From positions 1-19,941 of the forward strand of contig JNDT01001006.1 in the NCBI GenBank assembly GCA_000697055.1: a DNA stretch of 19,941 nucleotides. Direction: 5' to 3'. A model generated the notes under the pieces. It was given only the letters and a program-made list of their open reading frames with translations, did no database searches and was not told the origin of the DNA. Numbering within the stretch: the stretch's first letter is position 1; each line of letters begins with the position of its first letter. This stretch comes from Saksenaea vasiformis B4078 (Eukaryota > Mucoromycota > Mucoromycetes > Mucorales > Saksenaeaceae). Positions 1-9,700 of this stretch are shown here, piece by piece. Position numbers and translations under genes: made by a program.

Positions 1-647
1 AAGCGCAAGAATGACAATGTTTGAGATTAGTTCAGCAACGATAATCGATCATTGGTACATGGCGCTTCCTTGGTTTTAGACATAGAATTATTTTACCGTG
101 ATCCATTCAGGTACGAAGAAAATATAAATAGATAAGCTATTTGTAAAAGAATAAAGGATTATCTTTCGATCCCTATTTTATTTATCCTCTCGTTTCTCTG
201 ATCCCCTGTGGGTTTAACCGATCGGCTACGTTTACAGTGATTCGGAAGAAAACCCAGATCAACGGAAACGACAACGTTGACCAATCAAAATGAAGTATCG
301 GGAACCACCCTTTTCTGACTGTGGCTCAGCAATTAGCTTTTGAGAAACCAAAAGTGTGCAACATAAAATGACAACAAGTAATGGTTTCTTTCGCATGAAG
401 TTAAGCAGATGTAATCTCATTAATCTTGTGTTGACAAGCGTGAACTTTGCACGGAGAAACCAATCATTTCTGCATTCAGTATTACCGAGAATCTTTTCTT
501 TTTAATTGCAGACTTTTCTTTCTTCAATAACTACCTCTGTAAGGCAAAGTTGTGGAAAATTCCAGTTTCTCGCGAACATTATCCTTCCTACTAGACTGAT
601 ATACGTTTGTGTGCTGGATGTAAAGACCTGTAAACAGGATCTTTTGC
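1..647. other. AT-rich intergenic sequence downstream of the thiolase gene
   Basis: Both strands are broken by frequent stops. No exon with plausible splice sites, tRNA-like fold or repeat was recognised. The part next to 648 is expected to contain the 3' UTR of the leftward thiolase gene; no clear polyadenylation signal was identified. Confidence 0.5.
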
Positions 648-2074
648 TTAGACACGTTCTAAGATCACGGCAACGCCCTAAAAAAGATAGAATATTCAGC
701 ATGACTATGTTTCAGACATTTGAACCATCATTTACCTGACCACCACCGATACAGGCAGAGCCAACGGCATACTTAGACTTGGTTCGCTGAAGTGCATGCG
801 ACAAATGGGTAAGAATACGTGCTCCAGATGCTCCGAGAGGGTGACCCAACGCAATGGCTCCACCATTGACGTTGGTCTTCTCTCGAGGTAGACCAAGTTC
901 CTTTTCAACGGCCAGATACTGAGCCGCAAAAGCTTCGTTGACCTCAATTAAATCCATCTGATCCAATGTCAGATTTCCTCGCTTCAGTGCGCCTTGAATA
1001 GCAGGGACAGGGCCAATACCCATCAATGTAGGTTCCACAGCTGACGCCTGCCAGCTAACGACACGTGCCAATGGTGTCAATCCATGCTTCTTCACAGCAT
1101 CTTCGCTAGCTAGAACTAGTGCTGCAGCACCGTCATTGATACCTGAAGCGTTTGCTGCGGAGGTGACACCATCCTTCTTGAACACCGGTTTCAACTTAGT
1201 AAGCGACTCGAGTGTAAGACCTGCTCGGGGATGTTCGTCTTTGGCAACAAGCTCAGGACCCTTGCGACCTTTAACCTCGACAGGAGCGATTTCAGCGTCA
1301 TAGATACCCTCCTTAGCGGCTGTTGTAAAAAAGAAAAAGGTTACTTTCTCCATTCGTGGCTTTCTTCGCTATGTTTACCCTTTTCGTAACGTTGCTGACT
1401 CAACAAGGCAAATTCGTCACACTGATCCTTCGTGATACCATATTTGACAGCCAGATTCTCAGCGGTGATTCCCATTGGGGTTGGGGTGGGGTATTGGTCA
1501 GTCAATGCAGTCCAGAGCGTGTCCCTGAGCTGGAGATCCACACCAAGCTTAGCGCCCCAGCGAGTCTCTCCGGAGAGTGAGAAAGGAGCCAGAGACATGT
1601 TTTCAGCTCCACCAGCCAACACAATCTCGCTATCCCCCAACAAAATTTCGTGTGCACCGTTCACAACACTCTGAAGACCGGAGCCACACAGACGGTTGAC
1701 GGTCAAAGCAGGTACATGGACTGGTAGACCCGCACGATGGCCGACGTGGCGGGCCAAATAAGCACCAGCGACGTCAGTCTGCAACACGTTGCCAAAAATG
1801 ACAGAGTCGATAGGCAAGTCCTTCGGCAAGCCAGCAAGTGCAGCCTTGGACGCAAGACCACCAAGTTCAGAGGCTATTATCATCATACTATTAGTAACGA
1901 ATAAACTCCCTTTGACCCAGCCCGTTGTATTTACCCTTGAGACTTTTCAACTGGCCACCGAAGGTGCCAAAGGGAGTTCTACATAGCGATACCTCGGTTA
2001 ATATAGCTCTCGTTGTCTAAAGGGCGGTGGAATTACCTTTTTGCGGAAACGATGAAGACTTGACGCAGAGCCAT
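648..2074 (-). CDS. 3-ketoacyl-CoA thiolase (acetyl-CoA acyltransferase), mitochondrial ACAA2-like
   Basis: Catalyses the last step of fatty-acid beta-oxidation, the thiolytic cleavage of 3-ketoacyl-CoA to acetyl-CoA and a shortened acyl-CoA; related thiolases also run acetoacetyl-CoA cleavage. Five exons on the minus strand (2074-2037, 1978-1935, 1873-1379, 1319-736, 677-648) with introns of 58, 61, 59 and 58 bp join in phase to 396 residues, nearly the length of animal ACAA2. The active site is complete: nucleophilic Cys90 in NRLCGSG, His352 in GGAIALGHPLG, and Cys382 in GSACIGGGQG; NEAFA is also present. The last exon holds only ten codons, GVAVILERV plus stop. The start in MALRQVFIVSAKRTPFG aligns with the family N-terminus. 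The C-terminus ERV is not a PTS1 and no PTS2 is seen, so a mitochondrial site is inferred. Acetyl-CoA acetyltransferase is the alternative, but the residue-by-residue fit to ACAA2 is better. Confidence 0.95.
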
Positions 2075-2159
2075 GACGAAGAGGTGGTGATGAGTCAAAG
2101 TTTAGAAGTAATAGGCGGGCCGAACTTTTATCGTCTTTTTCGCGGGGTAACGTTCGACT

Positions 2160-2177
2160 TTTTTCACACGTGAAAAA
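2160..2177. promoter_or_regulatory. Inverted repeat with E-box core upstream of the thiolase
   Basis: Perfect 8-bp arms TTTTTCAC and GTGAAAAA flank a 2-bp spacer, about 86-103 bp upstream of the thiolase ATG. The element contains CACGTG at 2167-2172, the E-box core bound by bHLH factors. Placement and symmetry suggest a dimeric regulator site, but this is inference from sequence only. Confidence 0.3.
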
Positions 2178-3019
2178 TGAATATGGTGTGTAATGTAAAA
2201 CGATGACGAAAGAAACGATCTGCAGATATTCCCGTTATGTCAAAACGAACATACGCAGATTATACATACCATGTTCTAACATTGCTTTCATTTGATTAAG
2301 CAATCCTAGTAATGATAGGCCCACAGTGCTACGAATCACAGCTAATCGATACTACTATCTGATATAGAGTGAGGTAGACTTCGGAATCATCTTCGATTTG
2401 ATGTAGCAAAAGATACATTGCTAATGGGCATGCACACTGTTTATTGATATTTTTTACATTACTCTGAATAAACCTTGCATCCATAAAGAGCCTAGTTTGC
2501 GGTAAAGAAGAATTAAACAACGCAGCCGTCAAAAGATTAATCAACCTGCATGAACTTGGTCTCCGGTGGACGCAAGATATATAACAAATAGATCATGGTT
2601 GGTAAATGGATATCATTCCACTTAAACCCGGAAAGATAGTGTCACCTATCGATGACGGCCTAGCTCCGTACCTGGAGCGGCGCTAGCGGAAAGATGTGTA
2701 GAGTACTCGATGGCGTAGGAGTAAACTATGTTCAAGCGGTCTGTAGGAGGAATTGAAGTGGTACAGTGTCTGGCAATTTATTGCTGAAGATGAGCGGGCC
2801 ACCATCTACTTATTTCGGTGAAGGCATAAAGCAACAACACGGTAAATGAGCTTCGGGACAGCAGCCATGTCGCCTAAACGGTGGACAAAAGGACATGATG
2901 ATTCTGGACGTGTGATGAAAAACTGGGCCAAAGAAGAAAGAAGGAAATAAAGCAATGTTCCCCTCAAGCACGCATCATTTTACGTTATCTGGAAAATTGT
3001 TTGTGCGAGAAAAAACAAT

Positions 3020-3139
3020 CCTATCTTCAACACGCCTTTTGCAGGAGACAGAAGACGTCTCTAACAGAGAAAATCGAGGCCTATCTTTGAACCGTCTTTT
3101 GCACGAGACAATGAAACGATGTCTCTGACAAGGGAAATC
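3020..3139. repeat. Degenerate tandem duplication, two 60-bp units
   Basis: Unit 1 (3020-3079) and unit 2 (3080-3139) both begin CCTATCTT, carry CTTTTGCA(G/C)GAGACA in the middle, then a GTCTCT(A/G)ACA stretch and a GAAAATC/GGAAATC end. The units are clearly related but diverged. A partial third copy (TTGTGCGAGA, near 3001) may precede them. On the minus strand the duplication makes a repeated VSCKRR peptide inside a 68-codon ORF, which I do not regard as a gene. Confidence 0.6.
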
Positions 3140-4154
3140 TATAAAGAACACGAATGTTATACAGGGGAGTACGGCAGACAAATATTAGCATTGAACGAAC
3201 GTAAAAAGACATACTTCAAAGCGCAAATTTCAATGGGTTAAGACCAAATAATTCAAAACAGACCCAAACTCACAGGAAAAATCTTATATAAATTCTATGT
3301 AACTCAGTGATGCCTTGGGCTTTTTCATGTGCCGTGTACCATGATCTTCTGTGCAGCGAGTTGACAGCGTCAGCAGCCATCTCATCCACAATCTACTTAG
3401 ATGCCGAAGAGAATTCTATTCCTTCCATCAAACACGTCTACTGCCTACTGGTGGCTATACATTGTGCTTGTCCACCAAGTGGTGTCAATGTGAAACGGAA
3501 CAAATCATATCCGTTGTTTCCGTGAGAGTCGAGAAGTTTCGTCCTTGCATATTGATCCAATTGATGGGACTTCTCGCGCGTTCCTCAGATATATTAAGGG
3601 ATCGGGACTCCCAGTGTTTGGAACGTATGATTCAATTTCTACCGAAAGAGTTGCGATAGCACGATCAACTTTCGCTGCAACGGAAGAGTGAACGCGATTT
3701 TTTAAGCGCAGACACTGAATGGATCAGGGTCCCACGATCAGGGAGAAAATAGTATGAAACAACAGCAATGACAGAAGGGGACCCGAATGCCGGTAACTTA
3801 ATCATTGGCAAACCGTTGAACACGATTGCCAATGGTGAAAACGATAGCCATCCCAAACATAAACAACCTTTTCCAGTCTTCAACGTCGTTTCTAGCGCAA
3901 ACAGACATCATATCTATGGCATGATCTTCAGCGGAGCTAAAAAATACCAAAAGCTCCTTGGAAGCACATGAAAAAAAAGTAGTTGTAAAGAATGATAATA
4001 ATCTACACGTATATTTTTAGATTTACAATAAGAGCGAAAAACTACAACATAATAATGTTTAAAATGGCGGATGTGCTAGGTGAAGGACAAATGGCTTTGC
4101 GTGATATTTGATTTAGGACAGGTGGAGGACGCGCTTCTGCTCACAGAGTACTTG

Positions 4155-4891
4155 CTACTGGTTCATATGAAGTCGTTCCTTGACTTTTTCTTTATACTTC
4201 TCAGCAGCTGAGTGGAGCTCTTTTGAGTGGGGCAGCAACGCAATGGGTATGAGATCCTCGTCATCTTCCTCGTCGTCGTCCATCAATAAAGAGCAAGGCT
4301 TACTCGCGTCTAACGCCTCGGCTAAGGTAGTTGTTCCAAAAGGCACAAGTCCGGAAGCCCCTAACGGCACATCATCGTCATCCTCTTCTTCATACGTTGC
4401 TGGGAATGGCCTGGAGGATTTTGGTGAGTGAGGGGCTACAGTATTGTAGCTCTTGTCCCACGGAGCAATTGGCACGTCATAGTATGGTAAATTAAGAGAA
4501 GAAGTCCAAACATTCCTTGGAGAAGGGAATTGTGATGATTGAGGCGTTCTTGGTGTAATCGCCTCGTGTGGCGTAATTGCTTCATGTGGTGAAAGAAGTA
4601 AGGGGCAGGTGACACCTGAGCCTAATGATGGACTTGGTGGCAGGAAGCGATCTACAGAGGTCAATGGCTTTGGCTTTCGCTCGCGCTTCAATCCAGCATT
4701 GAAGGTAAACCTGTAATCGATCATAGAGAAGAAAAAAAAAAGAAAGGAGAAAGAGATGTCTCAGAATTTGGTCCCGTCTGGACTTCTCTTAAAGACAGAA
4801 AAGTCGATCTTTTTTTTTTTTTGACAGATCCCGATCATTGCCCCGATTCATTGACTTACTCAGCTTTCCAAAATCGTCTGAGGCTGATCAT
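4155..4891 (-). CDS. Uncharacterised acidic, Ser/Pro-rich protein, two exons
   Basis: Not recognised as a named family. Exon 2 (4710-4155) is a long open frame that begins after a strong pyrimidine tract and TACAG acceptor. Exon 1 (4891-4860) encodes MISLRRFWKA and ends at a consensus GTAAGT donor; joining makes codon GAG and gives EFTFNAGLKRERKPKP, 195 residues in all. Visible features are a basic N-terminus, a Pro/Ser segment with many SP and TP sites, two acidic runs (EEEDDDD and DDDEEDDED), and a charged, probably helical C-terminus (AAEKYKEKVKERL). An 18-bp tandem duplication at 4554-4589 encodes PHEAIT twice; its copies differ only at third codon positions, which argues for real coding. 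The intron is 149 bp, longer than others here. If exon 1 is wrong, the ATG at 4724 gives a 189-residue version. The character suggests a largely disordered, phosphorylated regulator, but no function can be assigned. Confidence 0.6.
4554..4589 (-). repeat. 18-bp coding tandem duplication (PHEAIT x2)
   Basis: Two adjacent six-codon units inside the acidic protein gene. CAT/CAC, GAA/GAG, GCA/GCG and ACG/ACA differ only at the third base, while CCA and ATT are identical. The peptide is unchanged despite four substitutions, so the duplication appears old and kept at protein level. Confidence 0.75.
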
Positions 4892-6757
4892 TTAACCATT
4901 TCCATGTGGATCTTGCGTAAGCAGTCGGGATTAAAGGATTTGCATATAGTTCACGTTTGTCAAACAATTTAACAATATGTTGTAACTGTCAAATACTTCT
5001 GTTATTGTCAACATACGTGAAAGAAAAAGACGTGGGAACTAACGCGTTACGTGTGGCGCAAGCTACATGCTCTATCGGCTCAGCACTTGCACTTAAGAGA
5101 TTGCTCGGTGTACCAATTATCCTAGTTCCGGGATTTTCTGCGGTGCTTGGTCGACGACATTTCCATTTTAGTCAGCTTGGCACAACCGTTAGATAGCAGA
5201 AAAAGATAAATCCCCCCGACCGACGCCATCGGGATCATCCACTGCATAGACGTGTAAACAGCACTTTAATATACTCCATCATTACTATCATGTACAATGG
5301 AGTCGGCAGCATGAGGTACCCAAGGCCTTTCCATAGAGGTTATTGTGATACCAAGCATCTCGGCTACGTATAAGCCAAGAAGACGAAAAACGAAGGTACG
5401 GTTTTTTAAACGGCGACGGGGTAAATCCGTAGGCTGACATAAAGCAACCAAGCGTAGGGCAGGATAAAAAGTATTTGGAAGCGACTAAACCAGCAATTAA
5501 ACGGGCGATTGCCTAATCGACTTAAACACGATTAGTACTACAAACTGAAGTTGGGTAACTAACGTCGTGAACTTTGATTGTTCTAGAAAAGTAACTGATA
5601 CCGGCACCGATGCATTAATGTCGTGGTATCCATAGTACTGAGCGAGCGTCGGTAGCTAACTTCCCGTCATGCCGAAGTTCATATTGGTTTTGTTTGTCGG
5701 ACATTAAGTGGGAAGGCGCTTTTCAGGGCAGAGTCGATGCACGTTTATTCCCTCAATTTGGATCTGAGAGGGATATCCCATTCGGTAGCGATTACTCTAC
5801 CCGCTTCGAAGAAGTTGGTTTTTCTTTTTTATATCATCCTACCAGAATTTAAAGCTAAATATAGCTTCGAATACATACCTAACACGAAATGTTAACTCTG
5901 GATTACCTAAAGAGCGAGAGCTACATCGTTATGCCCTGCAAATTTTCAGAAGTTCGTGGTATCAATCTCTATGAGCTTAGTGGCTTTTTCAAGATAGAAA
6001 CCGAGAATTGTACGTAGTTGTTACTAGAGAGGTGATCGAAGACGTATTTTATTGGGAGTATGAGAAAGCTGTGGAAAGGTACCGTGATTAGAAAGTACCT
6101 GTATATTAATCGCAGCGTGACACCAAGTACCAGAGATAATAACATTGTACTTCGATATGTTGTCCGCTGAAGTTGAAATATATTTGAGGTTCCAAATTTA
6201 AGCCGAATACGTGAAAGAAACAGAGTATGATTGTCTAACTCTCGACAATATGACCTGTGATAGTACTGTGCAGTACATATCTACGGTGAACATTTAGAAT
6301 TTCTTTGACATCAACACAGATGCCAATAAGACAAAACTCAGAGGACACGAAATCAAGTTTAATGTATCACTGCGTTCAGCGTAATTGTTCGCTGATATCC
6401 ATCTTTGTGCAACACCACTGTCAAGTTAATGAGTTCCATGCATCGAAGGTCGACACATTTTCCGTATAGGGCCATCGCTTGGGGGTGAATTTGATAGTAT
6501 AAATAATAAACATATCTCCAAAGGTACTGGTGTATATGAAGACAAGAGTACATCTAAGAGGATTGCTTCAGCGAAAAAGAGAGGAGCGGAACTCTAATAC
6601 CCGCCACGTGGGGGGGTTGAAATTGTCAGGGTAAAGCCAAAGCGGCATGTGCTGGGGACAGAATCCGGTCATGCTGCACGAGCTGCTGTAGTTCAACACT
6701 ACCCCTTAAGCTTTCCTTTCTCTTTTCCTTGTTTCTTTTCCTTGTAGTCTCCTCGTC
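4892..6757. other. Gene-poor region between divergent genes
   Basis: The acidic-protein gene runs left from 4891 and CEP104 runs right from 6758, so both promoters should lie here. ORFs at 4957-5196 (+), 5266-5451 (-) and 6359-6553 (-) are short, have no motifs and sit in AT-rich sequence; I do not call them. No RNA gene was recognised. The last 50 bases before 6758 are pyrimidine-rich, consistent with a CEP104 leader. Confidence 0.5.
6605..6610. promoter_or_regulatory. CACGTG E-box upstream of CEP104
   Basis: Palindromic CACGTG followed by a run of G, about 150 bp upstream of the CEP104 ATG, in otherwise AT-rich sequence. It matches the bHLH binding core. A single hexamer can occur by chance, so this is a weak call. 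Confidence 0.2.
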
Positions 6758-9700
6758 ATGGCGGCGACACCACTTCCTTATGAAATAGCGCATTGCTCAT
6801 CGTGGGACGAGGACTATAGTCCTGAACAGCTCGTCTCCTCCAGCCCGGGCAATCGTCAGAACAATCAAATGCTGCGCTCCGACGATCAGGAAGATGGCAA
6901 TCCCTCAAAGATCAAAGGATGGCAGACGCCAAAGTACTATTAAAGTTGTATGGTCCTTTTGTTTATTAACTTTTTGACTTTTAAAGGTGTCCCAACTATC
7001 CGCAAGACTTGATCATTCACCTATTGTGTGGACCTGCTCGTATATCAAAGATACAAATTCTTTCACATCACTATAAAATCGCGACAAAGCTTGACGTATA
7101 CGTTGGACTACTAAAGGACAGTCTAGAACTGGATGAAAACAACGAGGAGGAAGACGAGGATGATATGCTGATCGAATTTACCCGATTGGGGTAATGATCC
7201 CTCCTCAAAATATGCTGTTCACTTAAGCGTTTTATTTTTAGATATGTCTGTCTTGATAACAATGTCAGGGCCCAGTTCCGCGCTCGAGAACTCAAGTCAA
7301 TTAAAGTCAACGCAGATGGCGAATATATTCGTTTAGTGATTCGAAATTGTCATAGAAATAGACTCAACACTTACAATCAAGTACGAATTATATCATGTGA
7401 GATTCAGTCTTACGCTCCAAAATAGGTTGGTCTTCTTGCCCTTAATATCCTGGGACAACCAATACACCGTACCCTGCCTGCGATACCCGTAAGTTCCCTT
7501 TTTTATATATTCATGACAAAAATTCATTTTTTGCTTTCAGAGCCATATGGCACGACATATCCAAAACCCGCTAGATGAAACAAGCATCCTCAGTTCCTCA
7601 ACACGTCGTACTAGTGTATCCAGTAATCAAAGTTATGCTCACCGGTTCTCACCAGAAGAAGAATTACAGCAGTGGATTTCAGCTTTAATGCGTGCTGAAC
7701 GTGAAGCAGCACGAGGTAGGCTCCAACTTGCATTCTGTTTGTTGTTTCTTATTTTTTTTTCTTTTTGTAAATATTGTATAGACGAGGAATACCAGAACGC
7801 AAAAACATACAAATATGTTATTGACGAGCTGAATGAGCTGATTAACATCCTGCTACAGCTCCACATGGGAAAAAAACGTGCCGTAGATGAAAAAGATTAC
7901 GAAGAAGCCGATAAGATTAAGGTAACAAGAACTTACATACCAGTGGCGTACCGACTTAAACAAACAATACGACAGGCGGATATTAGAGAAATCAAACAAA
8001 AAGCAGATATGCTGTTGAAACAGACCGGTATCCAAATCACGCGAGATGGACATGTGATGCCGATTCCCGAGTCTTACAGCTACGAGGTCAGTCTACCCCT
8101 ATCCTCGCCCCGAGATTCCTCACCATTTATCGTACTTGCTACATGCAGGATATGGATGTCAGCCAAGAAAGCGATATTATTCCTCCATCATTGCTGGAAA
8201 AACCGAGGTGCGATACCGACGACAACACTCTTGTTAGTTATGAACAACAACAAGAGATGGCACGTCAAGATCGACTCTACGATGAAGCTATCGAAAAATG
8301 GACGAGTTTTGATGCGCTCTCAGCATCAATTCAGGAAAAAGACTATATGCAGGAAGATACAGTAGAGTCACCTACAAGAGAACAGTTGCTCCTTCCGCCC
8401 TATTTAACCTCCTATAGCAATGTGGACGAAGAAGATCAGATGGTTCCTATGGAAACCAATGAGAGCACGCCGTTCGCATCCCACGACGAAAGACGAGTCT
8501 CGATGTTCGTTCCTGCAGCCTCCTTGTCTTCTTCTGTAGCTGCAAAACACCAGGCACGGAAAGAATCGCTTGCAATCCCCGTTGATCCGGATACAATTCC
8601 CGAGGAACTTATGGAAAGCGAGCGAGCTGAATGCTATTCAGCTATCCTCGTATTTGGTGAAGAGATCGTTGCACGTGTTTTGAGCGTCAAAAGCAAATGC
8701 CGTGAACGAGGTCTCAGTGAAGTCGGAAAAACTGTTGAGAATGTCTGTCACCTAGCGGAGGAAGGTCGTCTTGACGCACTCGAGTCACTGATGGATGGAC
8801 AATATGACAGTAGTATTGCATCAGCGGATCACAGCGAAGTGTATGAAGACTACTCAAAAGAGTGTGCCCAATTCGTGAAAGCTTCATTGATAATGATCCA
8901 AGAAGCTATCACAGATTCACGCGAAGGCATTATCAATATGACGATCGAGATATGGAAGGAGCTGAATCGTAAGTATACCTACGGACGCTTATGTATCTAA
9001 AAGGTGGGTAGATTTCTGTGTGATTGCGAATGTGGCGAACAGTCTAGTGTTTCCGTCAATCAAACAGGCGTTTGCTGGATTATTGAAACGAACGAGCGAT
9101 ACAAATATGCGTATTCGTGAGCCAGCGACACAACTTGTTCTTGCGCTAGCTGAGACATACCCAAAGGCGCCCTATTCGTTACTGAATGTCTTCGTTGGAA
9201 AACCAGAACGAATTCTTCATAACCACAAAGACGCCAAAGCACGAATAGAGTTAGTCACCGCTGCTGTAGAACAATTTCATGTTACACTTACGGAAGAGGA
9301 GGGCCACATCTCTTTGGATAATTTGATGGGATTCGTAGTAACGTACTTGAAGCATTCTCATGAGGACGTCCGAGAAGCAGCCATCAATCTAGTAATTGTA
9401 GTGTCGGGCCAGATCGGCTTTAAACACGTCAGTAAATATATTGACGACGAGTTGAAAGTAACACTAGCCGAGGTAAAAAACAGCACGGGACATCTTTGAT
9501 TAAATTCTCAGCGGATTCTATAGACGGTTCGAAAATTAGCAGCTGCCGATGCACAAAATAATGACGGTGAAAATGAGAAATCTACTCTGTCCAAGAACGC
9601 AAAGACCGTCGCAGAACTTCGTGCACTAGCAGCGCAAGCAAGTGTGCCCAAAAAGAGTAAGGCAGAAGTTAGCGCACGGTCTGCTCGCCGCCCTGTTGAC

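Larger units (their letters stand above)
2075..4154. other. Long gene-poor intergenic region
   Basis: The region separates two leftward genes. The ORFs present (for example on the plus strand 3307-3659 and 3768-3971, on the minus strand 2329-2544 and 3665-3883) overlap each other in several frames, show no domain motif and lack convincing splice sites. I see no gene here. It holds an inverted repeat upstream of the thiolase (2160-2177) and a diverged 60-bp tandem duplication (3020-3139). Confidence 0.5.

Noticed and set aside
712..1353. Separate 213-residue thiolase ORF with its own start
   Set aside because: It is exon 4 of the five-exon thiolase plus intron read-through at both ends (MEKVTFFFFTT at the front, VNDGSNV at the end).
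3307..3659. Overlapping plus-strand ORFs in the 3.3-3.7 kb region
   Set aside because: Two frames of the same stretch are open, neither shows motifs or splice continuity, and composition follows the local bases.
4957..5196. 79-codon plus-strand ORF
   Set aside because: No recognisable motif or splice partner; it lies in the expected promoter region of the leftward gene starting at 4891.
8143..8148. ATG at 8143 as the start of a separate gene
   Set aside because: ATGCAG is the end of an intron acceptor (CATGCAG); the frame continues from the previous exon with GATATGGATGTC.
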